From assembly GCF_016820245.1 (NCBI RefSeq), contig NZ_JAFCAR010000001.1, positions 620,001 to 684,000 of the forward strand: a stretch of 64,000 nucleotides of DNA. The letters run 5' to 3'. Below are positions 17,052 to 25,791 of the stretch, one piece after another. Under the pieces are notes generated by a model, which saw nothing but the letters and a program-made list of their open reading frames with translations, did not search any database and was not told where the DNA came from. Source of the DNA: Jannaschia sp. Os4. GTDB taxonomy: Bacteria; Pseudomonadota; Alphaproteobacteria; Rhodobacterales; Rhodobacteraceae. Both the position numbers and the translations under genes were made by a program. Positions within the stretch are counted from its first letter, which is position 1. Each line of letters starts with the position of its first letter.

Positions 17052-17229
17052 CGGGAGCGCATCGCCGGGCCGTGGTACGGCGATCCGACCTCACCGCCAC
17101 GCGCTTTATCCCTCACCCCTGCAAGACGCTCGACCGGCGTGCCCACGGTGAAGGATCGCCGTGCCGCCGGACGGCCCGGCGATGCGCGGACCGCTGCGCG
17201 GTCGCATCGCGCGGGCGCGTCGCCGAGGG
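17052..17229. repeat. Dispersed repeat, copy A (about 175 bp)
   Basis: This stretch directly after the sdaA stop aligns over nearly its whole length with 43300-43475, directly after another gene stop. Shared blocks include GGAGCGC, GCGCTTTATCCCTC, GACGCTC, GGATCGCCG, and a long identical run that begins GGCCCGGCGATGCGCGGACC and continues through CGCTGCGCGGTCG. Two hairpins are visible: ATCGCCG...CGGCGAT, and GACCGC with GCGGTC. No open reading frame is shared. It sits between convergent genes (sdaA and fahA). I recognise no named element. Confidence 0.75.
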
Positions 17230-17246
17230 ATAGGTGGACCCGACCA

Positions 17247-18497
17247 CTACCCCCCCGGCCGCTCCCCCGCCGGCAGCACCGTCCCCGCGCAGTCCCCGAA
17301 CCCCACGCGATACCCGTCGCCCCGCGCGTGCCCGCGCAGCACCACCCGGTCCCCGTCCTTCAGGAACCGCCGCCGCCCGCCATCCTCCAGCAGCACCTCG
17401 CGCGTCGCCCCCCACGACAGCTCCAGCATCGACCCCTGCTCGCCGTCGTCCGGCCCCGAGATCGTCCCCGACCCCAAGAGGTCCCCGGCCCGCATCGGGC
17501 AGCCCGAGGAGGAATGGTGCGCGATCATCTGCGGGAAGGACCACCACAGGTGCCGCGACGAGGTGCGGGCGATCACCGTCTCCACCTCCCGCGCGCCCAG
17601 CGCGACCTCCAGCGACAGGTCGGGGAACGCGTCCCCCGCATCCGCGAGGTAGGGCAGCGGCGCGACCGCCCGCTCCGGCGGAGGGCCGAGGAACGGCGCC
17701 ATCGCCTCCGCCGTCACGATCCACGGCGAGATCGTCGTCGCCGTCGCCTTCGACTGGAACGGCCCCAGCGGCACGTATTCCCACCGCTGCACGTCCCGCG
17801 CCGACCAGTCGTTCAACAGCACGTAGCCGAACACGCAGTCCGCCGCCTCGGCCACCGAGATCGGCGCGCGCGGCATCCCCGCCGCCGAGGGCGCGCCCAG
17901 CACGCAGCCCAGCTCCAGCTCGAAGTCGAACCGCTCCGATTGTGCCAGCCGCGGTCCGTCCCCGCCTGCCAGTTGCCCCCACGGGCGGTGCACCCCGTGC
18001 CCCGACACCACCACCGACGACGCCCGCCCGTTGTAGCCGATCGGCATGTGGTCCCAGTTCGGCGGCAGCGCGTTCTCCGGCCCCCTGAACATGGTGCCGA
18101 CGTTCGTCGCGTGATGGCGCCCCGCGTAGAAGTCGGTGAACTCCGCGACCGCGAAGGGCAGCTGGTAGGTCAGCCCCGCGCGCGGCAACAGGAACCGCTC
18201 CGCTGCCCGGTCGGCCCCCTCCTCCAACAGCGCGGTCACCTGCGCCCGCAAGCTCCGCCGCACCTCCGCCCCCGCCTCCATCACGGGCCGCCAGTCGGCC
18301 CGGTCCAAGAGCGGCCCGCCCAACTCGATCAGCCCCGCCGCCTCGGCGGCGGCCACGTCCAGGACGTGGTCCCCGATCGCCGCCGCGCAGCGCGGCGGCC
18401 CGCCGGGGGGCACCACGACGCCGAGGGGGAGGTTGTTGAGGGGGAAGTCGGTGCCCGCGTCGTTCGCGCCGGGCACCCAAGAGCGGAGCAGGGTCAT
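17247..18497 (-). CDS. fahA: Fumarylacetoacetase
   Basis: Last step of tyrosine/phenylalanine breakdown: 4-fumarylacetoacetate to fumarate and acetoacetate. The 416-residue protein has the catalytic block DFYAGRHHATNVGTMFRG, metal ligands in FDFELELGCVLG and LLNDWSARDVQRWEY, then GPFQSKATATTISPW and a C-terminal DGDRVVLRGH...VGFGDCAGTVLPA. Length is typical. ATG 18497 starts at MTLLRSWVPGAND, the usual FAH N-terminus; the longer open frame has no support. No other genes of the homogentisate pathway are nearby. Confidence 0.95.
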   Translation of the reverse strand: MTLLRSWVPGANDAGTDFPLNNLPLGVVVPPGGPPRCAAAIGDHVLDVAAAEAAGLIELGGPLLDRADWRPVMEAGAEVRRSLRAQVTALLEEGADRAAERFLLPRAGLTYQLPFAVAEFTDFYAGRHHATNVGTMFRGPENALPPNWDHMPIGYNGRASSVVVSGHGVHRPWGQLAGGDGPRLAQSERFDFELELGCVLGAPSAAGMPRAPISVAEAADCVFGYVLLNDWSARDVQRWEYVPLGPFQSKATATTISPWIVTAEAMAPFLGPPPERAVAPLPYLADAGDAFPDLSLEVALGAREVETVIARTSSRHLWWSFPQMIAHHSSSGCPMRAGDLLGSGTISGPDDGEQGSMLELSWGATREVLLEDGGRRRFLKDGDRVVLRGHARGDGYRVGFGDCAGTVLPAGERPGG

Positions 18498-18625
18498 GGG
18501 GGGCGGGTAGCGGCGGCGGCCCGAGCCGTCCACCCATCCCCACGCCCGTTCCCCCGAGCCGGGGCCTCGCCCTCCCCCGGCGCCCCCGCTCGGCACCCGG
18601 CCCGGTGCGCGGGCGCGCAGCGCCC

Positions 18626-18664
18626 GCAGGGCCAGTGCCAGCCCCGGTCCGCCGCTGGCCCTGC
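18626..18664. repeat. Perfect 10-bp inverted repeat
   Basis: GCAGGGCCAG at 18626-18635 pairs with CTGGCCCTGC at 18655-18664 across a 19-base loop. It lies upstream of fahA and downstream of the DUF6678 gene. It may be a terminator for transcription arriving from the DUF6678 gene or an old repeat unit. No T-run follows. Confidence 0.5.
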
Positions 18665-18774
18665 TTACGTCTCGGTAGGTTCTGGAGGGCGTTCAGAGAG
18701 CGGAGCGTGATGGTGGAGGTCGGCTTGGAGCCGAAGCGAAAAATGCGGCCACCAAGCTAGTGAAACTATTTCGC

Positions 18775-19077
18775 TCACGAAGCGCTTGGATTCGAATACC
18801 CTATCACTCGTGTCACGCCGTTCATGACCTGCGATGGGAAGCGTTCGCCACCTTCAAACAACTCGGTCAAATCAGCATTGAACTCCAACCACTCGATCGC
18901 CCGCAACTCTGTCGGGCCGAACTCAATCGTATCGATATATGGCCATGAGCAATGCAGACTGGGTGGGAATCTGAGCTTCTTTACCTCGGGCACATCAATG
19001 AATTTCACCGTCATCGGGTACACGTTCGCCGCCTCCGAAACGGCTTCGAAGAGTTTTCGCCACTTCGTGTCAGACAT
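18775..19077 (-). CDS. DUF6678-like protein, 100 aa
   Basis: The core MSDTKWRKLFEAVSEA...YIDTIEFGPTELRAIEWLEF...GVTRVIGYSNPSAS resembles DUF6678 (N/D-T-K-W-R near the N-terminus, IEWLE in the middle, R-V/I-x-G-Y at the end), a family of unknown function sometimes found near polymorphic toxins. I started at the ATG in front of SDTKW (19077); an upstream ATG at 19140 would add MTVHDPRSTG... and the frame is open to 19251. No clear Shine-Dalgarno site decides between them. The gene is visibly less G+C-rich than its neighbours, which suggests transfer. Family assignment is from memory of the motif. Confidence 0.6.
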   Translation of the reverse strand: MSDTKWRKLFEAVSEAANVYPMTVKFIDVPEVKKLRFPPSLHCSWPYIDTIEFGPTELRAIEWLEFNADLTELFEGGERFPSQVMNGVTRVIGYSNPSAS

Positions 19078-19282
19078 ATGCGCCGCCGAAAAAAGCCTTC
19101 GGGCGAGACGGCCGGTAGAACGTGGATCGTGAACGGTCATCGGACAGGCCCAAAACGTCTCCTTGAGAAAGTAGCATACTCTGACGCCGTATCGCTCGAA
19201 ATGCCCGCTCCGTCCGCTGAGCAGACCCACGACACTTTCCCCAACGATCAAACCCGCCTCGCTGCACCCTCACTCGCCCCCC

Positions 19283-19912
19283 ATGACCCCCACCGCCTTC
19301 GCCGCCCGCCACCCCACGCTCTGGCGCCTCGCCATGCGCGGCGCCCACGAGGGCATCCGCCGCCACGGCCTCCTCACCGCCGCGCAGATCGCCGAGCGCG
19401 CCGACATCGCCCTCCCGCGCACCCCCCGACCGACCGCCCTCCACGCCACCCTCCCCGACGGCACCCCCGTCGCGATCACCGACAACTCCCCGCTTAGCTT
19501 CGCCAAGCTCGCCCCCGTCCTCGACGACGGCCTGACCCCGGAGGATTGGCTCGCGATGCTCAACGACCGCGTGTTCCTCTGGCCCGAGCGCCGCTTGGGT
19601 GAGGGCAACCTCCGCGCCCGCCGCCGCCTCGGCTACGAGAGCGAATGGCAGGGCTACGACACCGCCGCGCTCCTGACCCTCGTCTGGGACCGCGCCGAGA
19701 TCGCCCCGATCAACACCGGCGCCACGATCCGCCGCCCGACCCGCCGGGGCCGCGCGACCTTCGCACCGCTGGCGGGCCTCGACTGGCAGGCGTGGCGCCG
19801 CGCCCGCCGCGACCGGGGCGAGGTGCAGGGCCTCGACACCCCCAAGGAGGTCACGGTGCGCGGCGGCATCCCCGGCGCGGGCGCGGCGCTGCGCGTGGTC
19901 GAGGCGGCGTAG
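19283..19912 (+). CDS. DUF7002-like protein, 209 aa
   Basis: The N-terminus FAARHPTLWRLAMRGAHEGIRRHGLLTAAQIAERA and the segment LDDGLTPEDWLAMLNDRVFLWPERRL resemble DUF7002, a family of unknown function in which H-P-x-L-x-x-x, I-R-R-H-G-L-L and D-W-L-x-x-L-N-x-R-V-F-x-W recur. The architecture (a short xxHG-LL motif near the N-terminus) is reminiscent of ADP-ribosyl-transferase-like folds, but this is speculation. No signal peptide is visible. Divergent from the DUF6678 gene. The stop lies 80 bases before the tandem repeat. Confidence 0.6.
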   Translation: MTPTAFAARHPTLWRLAMRGAHEGIRRHGLLTAAQIAERADIALPRTPRPTALHATLPDGTPVAITDNSPLSFAKLAPVLDDGLTPEDWLAMLNDRVFLWPERRLGEGNLRARRRLGYESEWQGYDTAALLTLVWDRAEIAPINTGATIRRPTRRGRATFAPLAGLDWQAWRRARRDRGEVQGLDTPKEVTVRGGIPGAGAALRVVEAA

Positions 19913-19992
19913 GCGGCCCGCCGCGCGGCCCCGGAGCGCCCGCCCTGTCCACCCGCATCCGCGCACAGCCGCCGCCCCGAGCGTGCGCGGAT

Positions 19993-20047
19993 CGGTATGA
20001 ACGATGTATGTACGGTGTATGCACGCCGTATGCACGGGGGGTGCACG
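19993..20047. repeat. Five tandem 11-bp repeats
   Basis: Five consecutive 11-base units: CGGTATGAACG, ATGTATGTACG, GTGTATGCACG, CCGTATGCACG and a more divergent GGGGGTGCACG. The consensus is NNGTATGCACG. The unit is close to one DNA turn, so identical faces are stacked. It lies between the convergent DUF7002 and LacI genes and ends eight bases before the LacI stop. No coding explanation is visible. It could be a protein-binding array or slippage-derived satellite. Confidence 0.8.
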
Positions 20048-20054
20048 CCCTGCG

Positions 20055-21083
20055 CTACCCCGCCGGGCGCATCGTCTCCCCCGGCAGGAAGGTCGAGACC
20101 AGCTCGATCCGGCGGTCGTCGCCCTCGGCGAACCCGGTCTCCCCGATCACGATCCGCGCCGCCTGCCGCCCCGTCTCCCGCCGGGCCGAATCCACCGTCG
20201 CCAACCGCTTCGGCAGCCCCCCCAGCAGGTCGAAGTTGTTGAACCCCGCGAGGCCCAGGTCGCCGCCCACGTCGTACCCGTGCTCGAGGCACCACAGCAG
20301 CCCGCCCGCCGCCGTCAGGTCGTTGTTGTACCACAGGAAATCGAGCTTCGCCTCGCCCATCGCCTCGGCCGTCATGCGCCGGCCCACGGCCATGCCCGAG
20401 GAGCCTTTGTACTCCGCCCGCGCGGCCACCGGCACGCCCGCCTCGGCCAAGGCGCGCTCGACCCCCTCGGTCCGCTTGCGCGCCCGGTGGTCGCCCTCGT
20501 GCTTGGACCCGAGCAGCCCCACCGCCCGGTAGCCCCGCCGCGCGATCTCCGTCCCGATCCGGTAGCCCGCCCGCCAATGGCTGATGCCAACGCAGGCATC
20601 CACCGGATCCCCGTCCACGTCCGCCACCTCCACCACCGGCACCCCCGCCCCCGCCAGCATCGCGCGGGCCGCATCCGAATGCTCCAGCCCCGCCACGATC
20701 ACCCCCGAGGGCCGCCACGAGAGCATGTCGAACAGCACCTCCTCCTCGCGCGCCTGGTCGTAGCCGGTGGTGCCGACGACGGGCTGGAGCGGTGTGCCGT
20801 CAAGCACTTCCGAGACGCCGGCCAGCAGTTCGGGGAACACGAGGTTCGACAGCGACGGCACCACGACCGCCACGAGGTTCACCCGGCTCGACGCCAGCGA
20901 TCCCGCGATCCGGTTGGGCACGTAGCCCAGCCGCCGCGCCGCCTCGAGCACCCGCGCGCGGGTCCGCTCCGAGACCTCGCCCCGCCCGCGCAGCACGCGG
21001 CTCACGGTCATCTCCGAGACGCCCGCAGCCTCGGACACGTCGCGCAGCGTCAGGTGCCCCGCCCCCCTCGACCGTCGCGTCAC
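20055..21083 (-). CDS. LacI/GalR-family transcriptional regulator
   Basis: A 342-residue repressor with an N-terminal helix-turn-helix (TLRDVSEAAGVSEMTVSRVL), hinge RLGYVPNRIAGSLAS and a periplasmic-binding-protein-like effector domain (VAVVVPSLSNLVFPELLAG, GISHWRAGYRIGTEIARRG, DFLWYNNDLTAAGGL). The sequence is close to the GntR gluconate-repressor subgroup, but no sugar genes are adjacent, so the ligand is unknown. The start is a GTG at 21083. It is divergent from tRNA-Arg, with 56 bases between. Confidence 0.9.
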   Translation of the reverse strand: MTRRSRGAGHLTLRDVSEAAGVSEMTVSRVLRGRGEVSERTRARVLEAARRLGYVPNRIAGSLASSRVNLVAVVVPSLSNLVFPELLAGVSEVLDGTPLQPVVGTTGYDQAREEEVLFDMLSWRPSGVIVAGLEHSDAARAMLAGAGVPVVEVADVDGDPVDACVGISHWRAGYRIGTEIARRGYRAVGLLGSKHEGDHRARKRTEGVERALAEAGVPVAARAEYKGSSGMAVGRRMTAEAMGEAKLDFLWYNNDLTAAGGLLWCLEHGYDVGGDLGLAGFNNFDLLGGLPKRLATVDSARRETGRQAARIVIGETGFAEGDDRRIELVSTFLPGETMRPAG

Positions 21084-21139
21084 GTGGTCCGCCTCATCGC
21101 TTGCCGGGGTGCGCCCTCACCCGCTAGGACCGCCCGGAC

Positions 21140-21216
21140 GGCCCCGTGGCTCAACTGGATAGAGCAATCCCCTCCTAAGGGATAGGTTGCAGGTTCGAGT
21201 CCTGCCGGGGTCGCCA
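21140..21216 (+). tRNA. tRNA-Arg(CCT)
   Basis: A full cloverleaf can be drawn: acceptor GGCCCCG/CGGGGTC (one G-T pair), D-stem GCTC/GAGC, anticodon stem ATCCC/GGGAT with loop CTCCTAA (anticodon CCT, reading AGG), and T-stem GCAGG/CCTGC with loop TTCGAGT, then the discriminator G and encoded CCA at 21214-21216. tRNA-Arg(CCT) is a common integration site for islands, and accessory DNA follows, but no integrase or duplicated 3' end was seen. Confidence 0.97.
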
Positions 21217-22805
21217 CCCTCCCTCTGCGCGACGGCTGCCGAAGGAACCGACGGCTCTCGCGATGAGGACCGGGAGCGTGCGCGAGGCGATGTCCAAGAT
21301 GGGGCTGCACTGCCACGTCGTTGCAGCGGTCGTCCCGGTATCAAACGTTTCCACCGCGCATGCAGACCCTCTCAGGCGCCCCCTAGCGGCTCCGCGTGCC
21401 CCCGGTTCGGCGACAGTCCTCCGCTGTCCTCCTGAAGGCGCGGGTTCCGGAACACTTTCACCCTCTCGATGACCGGCCATCAGGGCCCTTCGTTCGGCGC
21501 TCCACGGCCTTCCGGTCGCGCCCTGAATCTAGCCTCCGACGCCCATTAGGTCCGAGGCACAGAATTCCCTGTGGGCCTCGCTCCGCAAGACGGAATGGGC
21601 GCGATTGTAAGGGCACGGAGACCCGTGCCCCAGGCGCGGGGCGCAGCGCCGGCTTGGCTCCGGCGGGCGGCGGCCACGCAGTCGATCCGCCAATGGACCG
21701 ATATCGGGAGAGGAGCGCGCGGAGGCATATGCTCGACACAAGGAAGCAACCGGGGCGGCGTCACATCTCTAGGGCGGAGATCGTCGCCATCCCTTGATCC
21801 TGCGACTTGGGGTGCATGTGGACGGGATGGCGACCGGAGGCGAGGCGGACGAGACCACCGCGGCGAAGGGAAGTCGGGGTACGGTGCATTCACCCTTCGG
21901 CCACAAAGGCAGTCACTCGAGGGACACGAGGACATCGGGGAGCTTGCGATCATCGAGCGGCTTGCACCGGCGACCCAGATCCGCGCGGAGGCGGCGGCCT
22001 TGCCGACCCCTTCCGGCCTACTTCCGCAACTGGATATGCAGACGACCCTGCAGGAGGCGTACGAGACGCTGGTCGAACTCTAGGATCGGCACCGTGAAAG
22101 CGCAGCAGAGCTCGTCGAGGCCGCGTCCCTTGCTCCGCAGGCGAACGCCGAACGCGCTCGCCGCCTTGGTACGCGGCGCCTGCCCGTGGAACGTCGCACC
22201 TGCGCGGGCGATCTTCGAGTATCTAGAGAATCCACTGCCTTGGACGACGTACTTGCCCGGGCCGGGGCACGCATCCTCACCGCAAGCCTCGCCATCCCCT
22301 TCCAGATCGACCTTACCGATAGCGAATGCTGCACCTACGCCGTAGCGAGGCCGCCTGGAAGCGGCCGTCGGGATCTGTTCCCCGGGCTGCCCGACCGCGC
22401 CTGGAAGCGAGCCGCAGCGGAAGCGATGCTGGCTCGCCTGTCCGAATGCCTGCGCCCCGGCGCCAACTAGGTGGACCGCCGCGCGCGGGACCAGCCGCCA
22501 TCCGGGAGACCGCCGCGCGGAGGTGAGGTCCGCACCCCGGGAAAGGCTCGCGGGGTAGATCGTGACGTCCGAGGGGGGAGTGACGGCCGACGACCGGAAC
22601 GCCTTGGCCCTCGCCTTTAAGAAGGAATAGGCGGCCTGGCCCGAATGCCCCACCCGTGGGTCCGAGTTCGACATCTCCTTTCTCCGTGTCCCTGCCCTCG
22701 CACCCTCGGATCGTTTCCGCTCCCCTCCCTTGACGTTTCCCTCGGGTCACGCCCCGATGGGGAGGCTTGGGTTCGAGGTGATGGCCCGACGGTGCGGAGG
22801 GGCCC
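21217..22805. other. 1.6 kb without a confident gene, likely decayed DNA
   Basis: All open frames here are short, overlap one another and show no recognisable domain. The only protein-like signal is in forward frame 1. One piece ends with LPQLDMQTTLQEAYETLVEL at a TAG (22081-22083). The same frame then continues (RESAAELVEAASLAPQA..., ALDDVLARAGARILTASL) to a TAG at 22468-22470. This could be a gene broken by a stop codon, but I cannot name it. The last ~75 bases (TTGACG near 22730 and GGAGG at 22796-22800) are probably the promoter and ribosome site of vgrG. No transposase, integrase or attachment repeat was recognised. Confidence 0.5.
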
Positions 22806-24935
22806 ATGAACGCGATCTTCAGCCAGGCGGGGCGGCGGGGCCGGCTTTCGACCGTGCTGGGGGAGGACGTTCTCGTCCTGCTGCGGATGGACGGGTCGGA
22901 GGAGCTGTCGGGCGACTTCGCGTGGCGGGTCGAGGCGCTCTGCGTGGAGGGGGGGCTCGATCTGGAGCCGCTTCTGGGCACCCATGCGACGGTCGAGATC
23001 GAGACCGGCGCGGGCGTGCGGCCCTTCGACGGGATCGTCTGCGAGGCGGAGGCGCGGGGGGCGGACGAGAACGGGTGGCGCTACGACCTCGTGCTGCGCC
23101 CGTGGTTGCACGTGGCGGCGCTGCGCCGCAACATGCGCATCTTCCATTCCAAGACCGTGATCCAGATCGTGGAGGAGGTGCTGTCGGACTACGCCGACCT
23201 CGGCGACCCGCATCTCGAGGTCGCCGTGTCCGACGACTACCCCGTCCTCGAATACACGGTTCAGTATGGCGAGAGCGACGCGGACTTCGTGCGCCGCCAG
23301 TTGGAGCGCCACGGCATCTCGTGGGGGTGGGCCCACGCCGCGGGAAGCCACACGATGACCTTGGTGGACTACGTCGACGCCCTGCCCGCCCTGCCCGGCG
23401 GCGCGCGGCCCTACCGTCCCGTGGACGGCCACCACATGGCGGAGGGCGAGCATTTCCGCACGTGGCACGGGGGCCGCCGCATCACGACGGGCGCGGTGCG
23501 GCTGACCGAATACAACTTCAAGACGCCCCGCGCCGTGCAGGAGGTCCACCGCCTGGGCGATGGGGTCCATCCCCGGGGCGACGTGGAGAGCTATGACTGG
23601 CCGGGCGACTACCTCGAGCAGGCCCAGGGCCGGGGCGTCGTGGCGCGGCGGGTGGAGGAGGAGCGGGGCGCCGCGCCGCGCCACCGGGCCGAGGGCGACG
23701 TGGCGGGCTTGGGCGCGGGCACCCGGGTGACGGTGACGGGCGACGAGGTGCCGGGCGTGACGGGGCGGGGCTTCGTGTGCCTGTCCGCCGTCCACCGCTT
23801 CCGGGCGCAGGCCTACGGCACCGGCGACGCGGGCGGGGACGAGCGGGCCTATGACGGGGCCTACGTGCTCATCCCCGACGACGCGCCGCTGCGCCCCGAG
23901 CGCCGCACGCCCGCACCGAAGGTGGCGGGGCCCGAGACCGCCGTGGTGGTGGGCGAGGGCGAGATCGACTGCGACGAGCACGGGCGCATCCTCGCCCGCT
24001 TCTACTGGGACGACGCGGGCGCGCACACGATGCGCATGCGCGTGAGCCAGAACTGGGCCTCCAAGGGCTGGGGCGGCATGGTGATCCCGCGGATCGGCAT
24101 GGAGGTCATCGTCGAGCACCTGCGCGGCGACCCGGACCACCCCATCGTGACGGGCTGCGTCTACAACGGAGCGAACACGCCGCCTTATGAGCTGCCGAAG
24201 CACAAGACGCGGTCGACGTTCAGAACGGACACTCACCGCGCCCATGGCTTCAACGAATTGCGCTTCGAGGACGAGAGTGGTCGCGAGGAAATCTTCGTCC
24301 ACGCGCAGAAGGATCGTAACGAGAAGATCCGGCACAACCATACGGAACGGATCGACAACAATTTTGTCCAGTCCGTCGGCCATAACCGGGCATCCGAGGT
24401 CGACAACAACAGTGACGACGTCGTCGGTGGGAATATGACACTAAGCGTCGGGCCGACCTATGTCGGGAACGTGAACGGTGGCGCGTCCCTCGACTACTGG
24501 CAAGGCATGGGCTCCGTGGGGGTCGAGTTTGGCGAGCGCGGTCGCTCCCAGCGGGGAGAAGGCAACCTTTCGATAAGGGTGCAGGGCACTGCGGGCCATA
24601 CTATCGACCGGCACGTCATGTATTCGGTCGGACAGAGGTGGGACCAGCAGATCGGTCGCGACATGGGTCTCGACATCGGCACCCATCTCGACGTCGCAGT
24701 CGGCGGAAACCATGTCGACAGTGCGGGTGGAAAGAGAATCGTTCAAGCGGCTCAGAAGATTGAACTGGTTTGCGGGAGGGCGCGACTGGCACTCCATTCT
24801 GACGGCCGCGTGCAGATAAGCGGGCGGACCCTCAATCTTTCGTTCGGCGAGCGCATCGCTCTGTTCACTAACGCCTTCAAAGCAAGAGCCGCGAGGACGT
24901 TCGCGGTCCTCGCGGGCCGCATCGATCTTAATTGA
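22806..24935 (+). CDS. vgrG: Type VI secretion system tip protein VgrG
   Basis: A 709-residue spike protein that forms the trimeric tip of the T6SS needle. The gp27-like part spans roughly residues 1-350 (FHSKTVIQIVEEVLSDY, YTVQYGESDADFVRRQLERHG). The gp5/OB part has DEHGRILARFYWDD, RVSQNWASKGWG and VIPRIGMEVIVEHLRGDPDHP, then VTGCVYN. The C-terminal beta-helix extension ends with QKIELVCGRARLAL. GGAGG precedes the ATG. No C-terminal effector domain is fused. From about 24200 the base composition becomes less G+C-rich than the first two thirds, suggesting a mosaic 3' end acquired with the downstream cargo genes. Confidence 0.96.
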   Translation: MNAIFSQAGRRGRLSTVLGEDVLVLLRMDGSEELSGDFAWRVEALCVEGGLDLEPLLGTHATVEIETGAGVRPFDGIVCEAEARGADENGWRYDLVLRPWLHVAALRRNMRIFHSKTVIQIVEEVLSDYADLGDPHLEVAVSDDYPVLEYTVQYGESDADFVRRQLERHGISWGWAHAAGSHTMTLVDYVDALPALPGGARPYRPVDGHHMAEGEHFRTWHGGRRITTGAVRLTEYNFKTPRAVQEVHRLGDGVHPRGDVESYDWPGDYLEQAQGRGVVARRVEEERGAAPRHRAEGDVAGLGAGTRVTVTGDEVPGVTGRGFVCLSAVHRFRAQAYGTGDAGGDERAYDGAYVLIPDDAPLRPERRTPAPKVAGPETAVVVGEGEIDCDEHGRILARFYWDDAGAHTMRMRVSQNWASKGWGGMVIPRIGMEVIVEHLRGDPDHPIVTGCVYNGANTPPYELPKHKTRSTFRTDTHRAHGFNELRFEDESGREEIFVHAQKDRNEKIRHNHTERIDNNFVQSVGHNRASEVDNNSDDVVGGNMTLSVGPTYVGNVNGGASLDYWQGMGSVGVEFGERGRSQRGEGNLSIRVQGTAGHTIDRHVMYSVGQRWDQQIGRDMGLDIGTHLDVAVGGNHVDSAGGKRIVQAAQKIELVCGRARLALHSDGRVQISGRTLNLSFGERIALFTNAFKARAARTFAVLAGRIDLN

Positions 24936-24942
24936 GGACGCG

Positions 24943-25791
24943 ATGGCGCAGGACGGCATAACATTCGACGGCGAAGTCGTGAGCGGGGGCGGGGGCGGAG
25001 AGAACGAGGCTCTCGAAGTCGAGATTCCTGACACGGATCCCGACTTTCTGATCCAAGCTGCGAACAAGAACCCACCCTCGGCATGGGAACGTATCCAAGC
25101 GATGATCTCGGGGGCCGCCGAGGGCGCATATTCCTGGCCATTCGACTATACGCTCTGTGTGCATTGGATACTCGGGCATGCGGGCTTCTACGGCTCTCGT
25201 GTCCAACAAAACTGCTTTCGCCACCGCGACCGGATCCTCGACGTTCTTGGAGCCGGGGCACGGGTGATCTACTACCTCATCTTCCGCGGGCTACTCTGGC
25301 GGCTCCTCACCAACGAGACTGCGCAAAACGCTGCGCGGGAACACATGCTACCCGAGGACCGCGAGGCGTTCGACAGAGCGTTGGACCGGGCGATCCCCGA
25401 CGAGGAGCGACGCGCCCGGATCGTCGGGCGCTATGCCTCCGGCCAGTTCTTCACGCGTTGGATGCAGAGTAGGATCAGACGGCGCGGTGGCGGAAACCTT
25501 GAAACCAAGGGCGTAGGCTGGACGAACACGATCATGCTCATGTGGGGCTCAGCCGTTCATGCATCTCACAAGCATCCAAGCGACTTCGGGATCATCGAGA
25601 TTTTCATCGCTTGGATTACCGGTGACGCGGAGGCCGAGATAGACACTGAAACGTATGTCACCCTCTTCCGTGCGGCACAGTCCTTGACCGAGAATGCGGA
25701 GTTCATGGATGCGCTCGGCCCCGACTTCGAGCTCTACCGCGAGTTCATCCAGGCGCTGCTCGATTTCGGTCGGGCGGGCGGACGGCCTTGA
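24943..25791 (+). CDS. Unknown 282-aa protein, candidate T6SS cargo
   Basis: Starts seven bases after vgrG (ATG 24943 after GAGGACGCG), so it is in the same transcript. I recognise no family. Visible features are a glycine-rich acidic N-terminus (SGGGGGENE), a hydrophobic patch near residues 60-75 (FDYTLCVHWILGHAGFYG), a second one near residues 102-120 (GARVIYYLIFRGLLWRLL), and an acidic alpha-helical C-terminus. There is no signal peptide. The gene is distinctly less G+C-rich than the core genes. Position directly after vgrG and before a tiny membrane-protein gene suggests an effector with its immunity protein, but no catalytic motif supports this. It could also be an adaptor. Confidence 0.75.
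   Translation: MAQDGITFDGEVVSGGGGGENEALEVEIPDTDPDFLIQAANKNPPSAWERIQAMISGAAEGAYSWPFDYTLCVHWILGHAGFYGSRVQQNCFRHRDRILDVLGAGARVIYYLIFRGLLWRLLTNETAQNAAREHMLPEDREAFDRALDRAIPDEERRARIVGRYASGQFFTRWMQSRIRRRGGGNLETKGVGWTNTIMLMWGSAVHASHKHPSDFGIIEIFIAWITGDAEAEIDTETYVTLFRAAQSLTENAEFMDALGPDFELYREFIQALLDFGRAGGRP

Noticed and set aside
22018-22674. Minus-strand 218-codon frame before vgrG
   Set aside because: Composition is that of a shadow frame with no domain, and it overlaps the more protein-like forward frame 1 fragments, which are themselves doubtful.
21217-22805. Attachment-site duplication of the tRNA-Arg 3' end
   Set aside because: No second copy of the tRNA end or of an integrase gene was found by eye in the following 9 kb.
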